Source: Mucilaginibacter pineti
GTDB lineage: Bacteria > Bacteroidota > Bacteroidia > Sphingobacteriales > Sphingobacteriaceae
Assembly: GCF_900101875.1 (NCBI RefSeq)
Contig: NZ_FNAI01000014.1
Coordinates: 103,731-167,730 of the forward strand
DNA: 64,000 nucleotides
Direction: 5' to 3'
Shown here: positions 32,642 to 40,659 of the stretch, piece after piece
Layout: each line of letters opens with the position of its first letter
Position numbering within the stretch: the stretch's first letter is position 1
Notes under the pieces: model-generated
Told to the model about the DNA's origin: nothing
What the model saw: the letters and a program-made list of their open reading frames with translations, nothing else
Databases searched by the model: none
Made by a program: the position numbers and the translations under genes

Positions 32642-33424
32642 ACCATTTGCCCTCACGGTGATCTCGGCAATATCCAATACTTGTATCTCCTGCTCTTTAT
32701 CCTGGTGTTTTACGCCATCAGTAAGCATCGTCATACAAAAAGGACAACCAGCTGCCACTATCTCGGCTTTAGCCTCAATAACATCGCCTATACGCTCCAT
32801 GTTGATATCTTTTTTACCGGGCTCAGGCTCCTTGAACATCTGGGCACCGCCCGCACCGCAGCATAAGCCGTTTGATTTGCAGCGTTTCATTTCAACCAAC
32901 TCGGCATCCAGAATTTCCAGTGCGGCGCGTGGCGCTTCGTAAACACCGTTGCCCCTACCCAGGTAACAGGGATCATGAAAGGTGATTTTTTTTCCTTTAA
33001 AACTTTCACCACCCTCGGCCTTTAATTTACCTTCATCTATCAATTGCTGAATAAGCTGCGAGTGATGGATCACCTCGTAGTTACCGCCTAAGCCGGGATA
33101 TTCGTTTTTGATGGTATTGAAACAATGCGGGCAGCCGGTAACTATCTTTTTAACGTTATACCCATCCAACACGGCAATATTGGTCATGGCCATCATCTGG
33201 AACAGGAACTCATTACCAGCACGTTTGGCAGGGTCGCCGGTACAACTTTCTTCTGTACCTAAAACCGCGAAGCTGATACCTACATGATCCAGGATCTTAC
33301 AAATATCACGCGTTATTTTTTGCGCCCGCTCATCAAAACTGCCCGCACAACCAACCCAAAACAATATTTCGGGTTGCTGATCTTGAGCAGCCATTTGAGC
33401 CATGGTAGGTATCTGGAGGTTCAT
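32636..33424 (-). CDS. CCG-domain Fe-S oxidoreductase subunit (HdrB/GlpC-like)
   Basis: A 262-residue soluble protein with two cysteine-rich (CCG) modules: LFWVGCAGSFDERA with ESCTGDPAKRAGNE and TGCPHCFNTIKNEYP, then HDPCYLGRGNGVYEAPR with NGLCCGAGGAQMF and AAGCPFCMTML. Such modules bind a noncubane 4Fe-4S cluster. It should take electrons with the membrane 4Fe-4S protein encoded at 33910-35211, with the donor probably an electron-transfer flavoprotein or a dehydrogenase (inference). Confidence 0.88.
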   Translation of the reverse strand: MNLQIPTMAQMAAQDQQPEILFWVGCAGSFDERAQKITRDICKILDHVGISFAVLGTEESCTGDPAKRAGNEFLFQMMAMTNIAVLDGYNVKKIVTGCPHCFNTIKNEYPGLGGNYEVIHHSQLIQQLIDEGKLKAEGGESFKGKKITFHDPCYLGRGNGVYEAPRAALEILDAELVEMKRCKSNGLCCGAGGAQMFKEPEPGKKDINMERIGDVIEAKAEIVAAGCPFCMTMLTDGVKHQDKEQEIQVLDIAEITVRANGL

Positions 33425-33443
33425 TATTTAAGTTTTAGCTTAT

Positions 33444-33899
33444 TTAATCGTTTGATTCGCTGATATCGGCTATAAATTCATCTATACTGCCGTAATTTTT
33501 AAACGCAATTGCCGAATTGATGGCCTTTAAACGATTGAGCATATCAAGCGCTACGTTTAGCGCTTCGGCTTCTTTTCCAACCATCTTGGCATCCCAGTTG
33601 ATACCCGCCAACATTTCATTTTCGGCCATATCAACGCACCAGCTTTCTAAAAACTCAACCAGCGGAATTTCAACCGGCAGGTAACCGCGCCAGTCGTCCT
33701 TAGCACATACTTTGGCAAGCGCCCTGTCTGACCAAAATGGAATCACCACCACATCTTCACTATCGGCAGCGTGTGAGTTGGCCCATCCATTTTTTCCCTT
33801 CAGCACCCAAACAAGTTTGGATGCTACTGTTTTTTCAATAAATAGCGTGTATTTCCCTTCTATAGCTTCCGTATCTTGTAACATATTATTAGCTGTCAT
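33444..33899 (-). CDS. DUF2750 domain-containing protein
   Basis: A 151-residue soluble protein. KLVWVLKGKNGWANSHAADSED followed by VVVIPFWSDRALAKVCAKDDWRGYLPVEIPLVEFLESW fits the DUF2750 pattern (truncated here to key words WVL, GWA, IPFWSDRALA and the acidic C-terminal helix). Function unknown. It sits between the two Fe-S subunit genes with 19 and 10 bp gaps, so it is cotranscribed and may serve the same complex. Confidence 0.7.
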   Translation of the reverse strand: MTANNMLQDTEAIEGKYTLFIEKTVASKLVWVLKGKNGWANSHAADSEDVVVIPFWSDRALAKVCAKDDWRGYLPVEIPLVEFLESWCVDMAENEMLAGINWDAKMVGKEAEALNVALDMLNRLKAINSAIAFKNYGSIDEFIADISESND

Positions 33900-33909
33900 A
33901 AATCAATCT

Positions 33910-35211
33910 TTAATCGTTTTGCGCCCAGTTCAACCTGTCGGCCTGGCTGTATTTCCAGGGGGCACCATTATTCTCTACATTGCCAAACATATTATTAAGA
34001 CTGGCTGGTGCCTGCGACTCTTCCATCACCACATAACGCCGCATTTCGGTAATGATCTCCAGCGGGTTGATATTCACCGGGCAGGCATCCACACAAGCGT
34101 TACAGGTGGTGCAGGCCCATAATTCTTCACGGGTGATGTAGTTATCCAGCAAAGCCTTGCCATCGTCGTGATCCTTACCATGTTTATCTATATTGTTACC
34201 CACTTCGGTAAGCCGGTCGCGGGTATCCATCATAATTTTGCGGGGCGATAACAACTTACCCGTAATATTTGCCGGACAAACCGATGTACATCTACCACAT
34301 TCGGTACAGGTATAGGCTTCCATCAAGTTTTTCCAGGTAAGATCGGTCACATCCTTAACACCAAAGCGCGCGGGCTCGCCAGTATTTTCGGGCACGAAAG
34401 AGGAATCAAGCATGGCCTTAACCTCATTTGTAACCGAAGCCATATTGGTAAACTTTCCTTTTTCATTAAGGTTTGAGTAATACACATTTGGAAAAGCCAG
34501 CAGGATATGGAAATGCTTGGAATAAGGGAGGTAATTTAAAAACGCCAGGATGCCTATGATATGAAACCACCAGCATCCCCGCTCCAGCATTACCAATGCT
34601 CCGGAGCCATTTGGCAGCAAGGGCGCAATAACCGAACTTACCGGGAAGCTGCCCGCCGTAACGTAATGCCCAAAATGTAATAGCTGCAATTTATAGTCGG
34701 CCGCGTTCATGGTTAAAAACGCGGTCATGAGCAGTATTTCTATAATGAGGATGTAATTGGCATCAGATTTTGGCCATTCGGTCATCTCAATGCCTGAAAA
34801 GCGCTTTAAACGCACAACATTACGCCTGCACAAGAACACAACACATGCCGTGAGCACCAACAATGCCAATACCTCGAAACCACCGATCAACAGGTTATAC
34901 AAGCCACCCAGCGGGTGCGAGAAGATGCGATGCGAACCAAAAATACCATCAATCATGATCTCCAGCACTTCCAGGTTGATGATGATAAAGCCTACGTAGA
35001 TAAAGAAGTGCATAACCGCCGCCACCGGTCTTTTTACCATTTTGGTTTGTCCCAGGGCCACTTTAGCCATCACTTTCCAGCGCAGGGCAGGCTGATCAGA
35101 ACGATCGGCATCCTTCCCCAGCAGTATATTGCGCCTTATTTTACCCGCGTTTTTGGCAAACAGGTAAATAGCCGCCCCTAAAATGATAATAAATATAGCC
35201 TGTGCAATCAT
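33910..35211 (-). CDS. Membrane-bound 4Fe-4S dicluster protein (HdrC/E-like)
   Basis: A 433-residue protein with an N-terminal membrane domain of about five segments (residues 1-230), then two 4Fe-4S motifs: CTECGRCTSVCPA and CTTCNACVDACPVNINPLEII. The membrane part resembles nitrate-reductase-gamma/HdrE-like haem b subunits. It should pass electrons between a soluble partner and the quinone pool. First gene of a three-gene operon with the DUF2750 and CCG-domain genes. Confidence 0.88.
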   Translation of the reverse strand: MIAQAIFIIILGAAIYLFAKNAGKIRRNILLGKDADRSDQPALRWKVMAKVALGQTKMVKRPVAAVMHFFIYVGFIIINLEVLEIMIDGIFGSHRIFSHPLGGLYNLLIGGFEVLALLVLTACVVFLCRRNVVRLKRFSGIEMTEWPKSDANYILIIEILLMTAFLTMNAADYKLQLLHFGHYVTAGSFPVSSVIAPLLPNGSGALVMLERGCWWFHIIGILAFLNYLPYSKHFHILLAFPNVYYSNLNEKGKFTNMASVTNEVKAMLDSSFVPENTGEPARFGVKDVTDLTWKNLMEAYTCTECGRCTSVCPANITGKLLSPRKIMMDTRDRLTEVGNNIDKHGKDHDDGKALLDNYITREELWACTTCNACVDACPVNINPLEIITEMRRYVVMEESQAPASLNNMFGNVENNGAPWKYSQADRLNWAQND

Positions 35212-35372
35212 TATGCGTGCATAGTAATTTTATCAAAGTTACTTGAAATGTTGAAACAGAAAAATGTTTTAGAAGCGAAAAAAAATGAGACAGCTAAGTA
35301 ATTGATTTGTTGGCAGATTGTTTAAAAACACTGTATCCGCCTTTACAAAGTTGAACTTTTTTTGAAAAATAA

Positions 35373-35403
35373 TTTCCATACTTAAAAAAGAAAGCTACAT
35401 TTG
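35373..35403 (+). promoter_or_regulatory. Promoter of tRNA-Phe
   Basis: TTTC at 35373-35376, 19-bp spacer, TACATTTG at 35396-35403, about 16 bp before the tRNA. Confidence 0.65.
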
Positions 35404-35418
35404 CACTCCCGAAAAGAC

Positions 35419-35491
35419 GGTATCATAGCTCAGTCGGTAGAGCAAAGGACTGAAAATCCTTGTGTCGCTGGTTCGATCCCAGCTGATACCA
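35419..35491 (+). tRNA. tRNA-Phe (anticodon GAA)
   Basis: Complete cloverleaf: acceptor GGTATCA with TGATACC, D stem GCTC/GAGC, anticodon stem AAGGA/TCCTT with loop CTGAAAA (GAA at 35452-35454... loop bases 35450-35456), T stem GCTGG/CCAGC with TTCGATC loop, discriminator A. The 3' CCA is not encoded as such (A then CAC). Confidence 0.97.
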
Positions 35492-35500
35492 CACTTTCAA

Positions 35501-35533
35501 AGCTTCTTAGTTAACGCTAAGAGGCTTTTTTTT
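35501..35533 (+). terminator. Terminator after tRNA-Phe
   Basis: AGCTTCTTAG-TTAACG-CTAAGAGGCT and a T8 run. The loop and upper stem recur in the terminators at 39411 and 54803. Confidence 0.9.
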
Positions 35534-35641
35534 ATTTAGGTTAGAGACTACCAGCATATTTTCACCGTCTCACGTGAAACAAAATGCAACATAACATGGT
35601 GTTTTTTCGGCTGAAAAAGCGTATCTTTAAGTCAAGAATCC

Positions 35642-36034
35642 ATGAAACAACGCCTATTCAATGAGTACAATTACGGGCGCAGGGTAGTTAGCTTGGCTGT
35701 CCTTGTTGTCTTTTTGGCGCTGGGTTTTTGTCCGTTGCGGAATACCTTGACGAATCTGGCGCAACCAGCCCCGGCTACCAGGGGGCCAAAAGTCCCAGAA
35801 TATAGCAAAATCATTGCGCATACTGATTGCAGCTTCGCCCTTGTAGTTAAAACAGGGTCAGCCATAGGGCGTTTATTTACAGTGATGCCGCCATTGGCCG
35901 CGGTTATTAACCACGGGAGTTATTTCCTTAACCCGCTGCGAATAGGAAAGCTGCTTTCAAACCATATGCTGCGGCTTCCTTTCCATGCAACTGCTTGTCC
36001 CATTTACCTTCGCAACTGTGTCTTACTGATCTGA
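35642..36034 (+). CDS. Hypothetical protein
   Basis: A 130-residue reading frame with a hydrophobic N-terminal segment (VVSLAVLVVFLALGF) and no recognisable domain; the sequence PLRNTLTNLAQPAPATRGP suggests an extended periplasmic region. It is in line with doxX 55 bp downstream, which supports expression, but coding evidence is modest. Confidence 0.45.
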   Translation: MKQRLFNEYNYGRRVVSLAVLVVFLALGFCPLRNTLTNLAQPAPATRGPKVPEYSKIIAHTDCSFALVVKTGSAIGRLFTVMPPLAAVINHGSYFLNPLRIGKLLSNHMLRLPFHATACPIYLRNCVLLI

Positions 36035-36089
36035 TCTTTGTTCTCTGCCCATAGTAAGAACAATATTTATTTAATCAGAAAAGACGATC

Positions 36090-36563
36090 ATGAAATTCGA
36101 TTTTTTTGCGTGCGCTGGTAAGGACTACCGGCAGTACGCCCCTATATTTTTACGCTTGGCCATTGGCTTTGGCTTTACTGCCCATAGCTGGGCCAAACTC
36201 ACCAAAGGCCCCGAACACTTTGCTCAATTACTTGAAACGCTCCATGTACCTTTCCCGCAAATCACTGCCTGGGTATCTATCCTGACCGAATTGCTGGGTG
36301 GCATGGCGCTTCTGGCCGGGCTTTTTGTCAGTTTGTGGAGTATCCCGCTCATAGCTACTATGCTGGTGGCGATGTTCACTATTCATATTCATTATGGCTA
36401 TAGCTCGGTAAAAACTATAGGATTGACACCACACGGGCCCGTTTTCGGTCCGCCCGGCTACGAAATCAACCTATTGTATATCGCAGGCCTAATTTCCTTA
36501 ATGATCACCGGCGCCGGCAGGTACTCGCTCGATGCGTACATGACCTCTGGCAAACAACACTGA
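36090..36563 (+). CDS. DoxX family membrane protein
   Basis: A 157-residue membrane protein with four hydrophobic segments. Signature: YAPIFLRLAIGFGFTAHSWAKL, then FAQLLETLHVPFPQITAWVSILTELLGGMALLAGL and IHIHYGYSSV, matching DoxX/SURF4-like family. Related to thiosulfate:quinone oxidoreductase subunits, though most bacterial members have no assigned role. The next gene (TauE-like) also suggests sulfur-compound handling. Confidence 0.85.
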   Translation: MKFDFFACAGKDYRQYAPIFLRLAIGFGFTAHSWAKLTKGPEHFAQLLETLHVPFPQITAWVSILTELLGGMALLAGLFVSLWSIPLIATMLVAMFTIHIHYGYSSVKTIGLTPHGPVFGPPGYEINLLYIAGLISLMITGAGRYSLDAYMTSGKQH

Positions 36564-36615
36564 TTCACAACCAGGCTGCTGTGGAAATACCACGGCAGTT
36601 TTTTTAATATTTTCT

Positions 36616-37344
36616 ATGACCACCATCTTCATTGCTGTGTTTTTCATCAGCTTCGTGGCTACCCTCGTACGCTCGACCTTTGGGTTTGGCGAATCACTCG
36701 TGGCTGTTCCTTTGTTTAGCTTTTTTATTCCGATCAGTGTGGCGGTGCCGCTGTCCGTTCTTATCTCTGTGCTCGTCGCCCTGGTGGTGGTGGTACAGGA
36801 TCATCAGCGGATAGCGTTTCGGAGCGCCAAATGGTTGATATTGTCTGCCGTTCCCGGTATACCACTTGGTGTGCTGCTACTGGCTTATGGCAATCCATTG
36901 ATCATTAAAACCGTTTTAGGGTTGATCATCGTTGCTTACGCATTATATTCATTGCTGGCGAAAAACACTTTTCGCCTGGAAAAAGATAGCAGGCCATGGC
37001 TGCTTATCTGCGGATTCCTGTCTGGCATCTTCGGCGGTGCATGCGGGATCAACGGGCCGCCGCTTGCTGTTTATGGCAACCTGCGCAGTTGGGACGCGGG
37101 CACCTTTCGGGCCACGCTGCAGGGTTATTTCCTGCCAGCCAGCTTACTGGGGCTGGTCGGCTACGTATTTAAAGGGTTAATTACCCGGGAGGTAGGGTTG
37201 GATTTTTTGGTGTCGCTGCCGGCAGTCGTCCCGGCAATCTTTATCGGACGGTACCTCAACCAGCGGCTCAAAGGTCAGGCATTCGTTCGTTACGTTTATG
37301 CCGGGTTGTTAATGATCGGTTTACTGTTGATGTTAACTCCTTAA
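36616..37344 (+). CDS. Sulfite exporter TauE/SafE family protein
   Basis: A 242-residue membrane protein with about seven to eight segments and the two TauE repeats: STFGFGESLVAVPLFSFF at residues 18-35 and GFLSGIFGGACGINGPPLAVYG in the second half. Family members export sulfite or organosulfonates. It is 52 bp after doxX on the same strand and probably cotranscribed; base composition of 35.6-37.3 kb looks slightly richer in G+C than the neighbours. Confidence 0.88.
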   Translation: MTTIFIAVFFISFVATLVRSTFGFGESLVAVPLFSFFIPISVAVPLSVLISVLVALVVVVQDHQRIAFRSAKWLILSAVPGIPLGVLLLAYGNPLIIKTVLGLIIVAYALYSLLAKNTFRLEKDSRPWLLICGFLSGIFGGACGINGPPLAVYGNLRSWDAGTFRATLQGYFLPASLLGLVGYVFKGLITREVGLDFLVSLPAVVPAIFIGRYLNQRLKGQAFVRYVYAGLLMIGLLLMLTP

Positions 37345-37552
37345 ACCATTTTTATTTAAAATCCAAATCGACGATTAAACGCAAATCAGACAGGAAATAG
37401 TTCCAGATTTGTATAGTCGCCAACACAAAAATTTCAAAAAACTCGATCCTAAACCGGAACCTCGTGTTTTTTTTGCAATCGATTGTATTAAATGATAATT
37501 TCTTCGTTTTTTTGTTTAATAGCCAATTAATACCTTTTTATTCCATTAATAA

Positions 37553-39376
37553 ATGAGAAACGAATTATGCCGGAACTGCACCAAAATGGTGAACCAGCCT
37601 TTTAAGAACCTAATAAATATCAGTGCTACAAAAGTAATCTATAGCGTTTTATCGCTTGTGCTATTCATGACAGGCACTGCCTATTGTCAAAATCTTTCAA
37701 ATATCAAATTTGATATTTCAAGGGTGCCTTTTAGTCGTTTCGGTTCTTACATGGCATTATCTACGGCCGATCGTGATCATAATGATCCTGGGAAAATACG
37801 TTTAAATGATTTGTCTGGTGCAAAATTCTCTGCAAATAATACTGTCCTTACCATAGAGCCCTGGCATGAGCAACAAGCTGTTCCGGTAAAATATGAAGCA
37901 ACACCTTTACAGGTGCAGGGGAAAACCACGCTGGGTACACTAACCTTCTATTTCGAAAGTCCGGAAAGGTTACATATCATGAGCGACGGGCCTGGGGTGT
38001 ATTTAAAGGGCAATATCGACGGGAGCAATACACTTAGGGTTCCAGGAAATAAAAACACCTGGAAATTAAGAGATGAGCGGATGGCACTGACCATTAAGGA
38101 GGGAGTTGGAGAATTTAAAACTGAAGCAAACAAAACCGGTTTCTGGGTAGAGCCGGAGCAAGGTCATCTTGATATTGTAATAGAACAATATCATAGCGAT
38201 TGGCTGCCGGTAAAATATAGCACATCCTATGCAGAGAGCATAACGGCACTAAAACAACAGCTTTTACAATGGGAAAATGGTACTGCTTCAGTTCCTGCTG
38301 CTTATGAACCCGGCCGGGATTTGGCAGCCTATATCAATTGGTCATGTATAGTAAAACCCAATGGAATTATTACCAGGTATGGTATGCTGATGTCTAAAAA
38401 TTGGATGTTCAACATCTGGAGCTGGGATAACTGTTTCAATGCCATCAGCCTGAGTTATCATCAGCCCAAACTATCCTGGGATCAATTTATGGTTGTGTTT
38501 GACCACCAGGATTCCACCGGTGCCCTGCCCGACTATATAAACCCTCACCATATGGTATGGGAGTTCCGAAAACCTCCTATCCATGGTTGGACGCTGGGAC
38601 AATTAATGGAACATTTTCAACCTACTCAAAAACAATTGGCCGAAGTTTATCCCAAGCTTGTAAAATGGACCAACTATTGGTTTACCTACCGTGATGGCAA
38701 TAATAATGGCCTGCCCGAATATTATCATGGGAATGATTCTGGCTGGGATAACGGTTCGGCGCTTGATGTTGAGTTCCCGGTTGAGGGGCCCGATCTTGCT
38801 GCATTTTTAATAAAGCAAATGGAAGTACTTGCTAAAGTAGCCACAAAATTGGGAAAGCCGAAGGATGCTGCATACTGGAACAAAAAAGCCGGTGCCACGC
38901 TAAATAAAATGATCGCAAATTTCTGGGACGGAGAGAAATTTGTAAGTAAAAACGCTTTAACAGGCAAGGTTAATAAAGATAGTAAGAGCCTGATGGCCTA
39001 TCTCCCGCTATTGATAGGCGATCGTTTACCAAAGAAGATCAGGGATAAAATGGTTGAAGATTTAAAGAAGCCAGGGAATTTTTTAACGGAACATGGCCTT
39101 GCTACTGAAAGCCCTCAAAGCAAACTTTACGGTGCCGATAGTTATTGGCGCGGCCCAATTTGGGCACCACCTACCTTGTTAATTATTGATGGGTTAAACA
39201 GATCAGGAGAAAAGGATTTTGCGCATCAACTGGCTGAACGCTTCAGTAATATGTGTGAGGCAGGCGGGTTTGCCGAGAATTTTGATGCCGTAACCGGGCA
39301 GCCCCTACGTGACCCAGCCTACACCTGGACATCCAGTACGTTCTTAATTTTAGCACACCAATTACTGGAAAAGTAA
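37553..39376 (+). CDS. Exported GH63-like (MGH1-type) glycoside hydrolase
   Basis: A 607-residue protein with a signal segment (YSVLSLVLFMTGTAYCQ) ending near residue 46; Met12 (37586) is an alternative start giving a more usual signal length. The (alpha/alpha)6 catalytic domain begins near residue 240: NWMFNIWSWDNCFNAISLSYH, GALPDYINPHH, YYHGNDSGWDNGSAL and the late SYWRGPIWAPPTLLI. These match the mannosylglycerate hydrolase/GH63 superfamily, which cleaves alpha-glucosidic or alpha-mannosidic bonds by inversion. Substrate unknown. Confidence 0.82.
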   Translation: MRNELCRNCTKMVNQPFKNLINISATKVIYSVLSLVLFMTGTAYCQNLSNIKFDISRVPFSRFGSYMALSTADRDHNDPGKIRLNDLSGAKFSANNTVLTIEPWHEQQAVPVKYEATPLQVQGKTTLGTLTFYFESPERLHIMSDGPGVYLKGNIDGSNTLRVPGNKNTWKLRDERMALTIKEGVGEFKTEANKTGFWVEPEQGHLDIVIEQYHSDWLPVKYSTSYAESITALKQQLLQWENGTASVPAAYEPGRDLAAYINWSCIVKPNGIITRYGMLMSKNWMFNIWSWDNCFNAISLSYHQPKLSWDQFMVVFDHQDSTGALPDYINPHHMVWEFRKPPIHGWTLGQLMEHFQPTQKQLAEVYPKLVKWTNYWFTYRDGNNNGLPEYYHGNDSGWDNGSALDVEFPVEGPDLAAFLIKQMEVLAKVATKLGKPKDAAYWNKKAGATLNKMIANFWDGEKFVSKNALTGKVNKDSKSLMAYLPLLIGDRLPKKIRDKMVEDLKKPGNFLTEHGLATESPQSKLYGADSYWRGPIWAPPTLLIIDGLNRSGEKDFAHQLAERFSNMCEAGGFAENFDAVTGQPLRDPAYTWTSSTFLILAHQLLEK

Positions 39377-39410
39377 TTCGGATTTGATATTGGTTGATAA
39401 AACACTTTTT

Positions 39411-39443
39411 AAAGGCTTTTAGTTAATCTAAGAGGCTTTTTTG
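39411..39443 (+). terminator. Terminator after the GH63-like gene
   Basis: AAAGGCTTTTAG-TTAAT-CTAAGAGGCTTT with one mismatch and a T run. Nearly the same as the tRNA-Phe terminator. Confidence 0.75.
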
Positions 39444-39528
39444 TGCTTAAAATATATTTTTTAGAACATAAAGTCCGGTTTAACATGATAACATATGGCT
39501 ATATTTATACTGATTTATTTACCATGCT

Positions 39529-40560
39529 ATGCCACGCCTCCTCAGCGTTTTTTTATCCGCATTAATTTGTTTAACCGGCTGTGCGCCGCACGATCAAAAT
39601 ATTGTTAACGAAAAAAATATTTATCGGGACACAAGTGATCATGGCAATTATAACGTCAGGATAAAAGTATCGAACAGATGGATTGAAAAAATACGCCGGT
39701 TTGATTATAGCCGGAATACTAAAGGCTTATTACATGAATTTGAAGGCTTTATAAAGCCAGATACGATGATCAACCCGGGAGGACATCATATTGATGAGGA
39801 CTACGGCCGGGTGCTTAACCCCATGTTTATTAACCTTGATGGCGAGCCCGGAGAAGAACTGATATGTTTATTAGCCTGGGATGTGGGGTCGCCTTACCTG
39901 GGGCTGTTTAAACAACTTAAAGGCCAATGGTATTTGTTATATCTCGAAGATATTTGGATGTTTAATGAAGGGACAGAGCTATCTGTTGCCAATAATTTTT
40001 CAAAGAACAAGGTTTTTTATTGCAGGCATCTGTATGGTAGAGGTACGTGCACTTATGCCGATGGTTATGCTTTTTATAAGTTAATCAACAATAAAGTTTA
40101 CCGCTGCCTTGAACTGGTAAACGAAGCCAATACATGCGGGTGGTCGCCGTTTTTGAATCAGAGTATAAAAATGAATTTCAAGTTTAATGGTGATAACAGC
40201 GACGGACTTATGGTTAACTATGTTTATGATTTCTTTTATACACCCAAAGATCAAAGCGCGATGTCCGAGTCTTCTGACATCTCTTTGATAAAGGGAGATG
40301 CCAATGTATGGTACGCATGGGATACTAAAACATCGACGTACAAATTAACTATTCCATCTTATAAAAAAAACATAGAAGATTTAACTGCAGAAAAGATCGC
40401 CTGCTTTGGAGATTTTAAAAATGATAGCCTGTTTGTATATGCATTTCGCGGACAAATTGACCAGACACTAAAAAAGGGAACAAGCCAACAAAAAAAGATA
40501 CTAAAGGAAATTTGTACCAGGGCAAAAGACAGAAAAGCATTAAAGGGAGGTGAACATTAG
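39529..40560 (+). CDS. Lipoprotein of unknown function
   Basis: A 343-residue protein with a lipoprotein signal (LSVFLSALICLTGCAP, acylated Cys18). The mature part includes FINLDGEPGEELICLLAWDVGSPYLGLFK, resembling the repeats of periplasmic FG-GAP or VCBS-like proteins, and several Cys. I cannot assign a family. It is convergent with the GH95-like gene. Confidence 0.65.
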   Translation: MPRLLSVFLSALICLTGCAPHDQNIVNEKNIYRDTSDHGNYNVRIKVSNRWIEKIRRFDYSRNTKGLLHEFEGFIKPDTMINPGGHHIDEDYGRVLNPMFINLDGEPGEELICLLAWDVGSPYLGLFKQLKGQWYLLYLEDIWMFNEGTELSVANNFSKNKVFYCRHLYGRGTCTYADGYAFYKLINNKVYRCLELVNEANTCGWSPFLNQSIKMNFKFNGDNSDGLMVNYVYDFFYTPKDQSAMSESSDISLIKGDANVWYAWDTKTSTYKLTIPSYKKNIEDLTAEKIACFGDFKNDSLFVYAFRGQIDQTLKKGTSQQKKILKEICTRAKDRKALKGGEH

Positions 40561-40589
40561 AAAAAAGAAAGTACGTGAAATTCAGCTAA

Positions 40590-40629
40590 AATCAATTGAT
40601 TGACTATCGTGATAGTCAGCCAATTGATT
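40590..40629. terminator. Bidirectional hairpin between convergent genes
   Basis: AATCAATTGATTGACTATC-GT-GATAGTC...CAATTGATT: a long inverse repeat with one bulge, between the lipoprotein and GH95-like genes. Confidence 0.7.
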
Positions 40630-40659
40630 CATTTAATAAGCATATCTTGATGGAACCAA

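Noticed and set aside
36616..37344. Recent horizontal transfer of the DoxX/TauE pair from base composition
   Set aside because: The G+C difference is slight by eye and no mobile-element boundary is seen; a computed composition profile would be needed.
35419..39443. Genomic island between tRNA-Phe and 39.4 kb, bounded by similar terminators
   Set aside because: A third terminator with the same loop occurs at 54.8 kb, there is no integrase, and no copy of the tRNA 3' end is found, so the similarity is better explained as a common terminator type.
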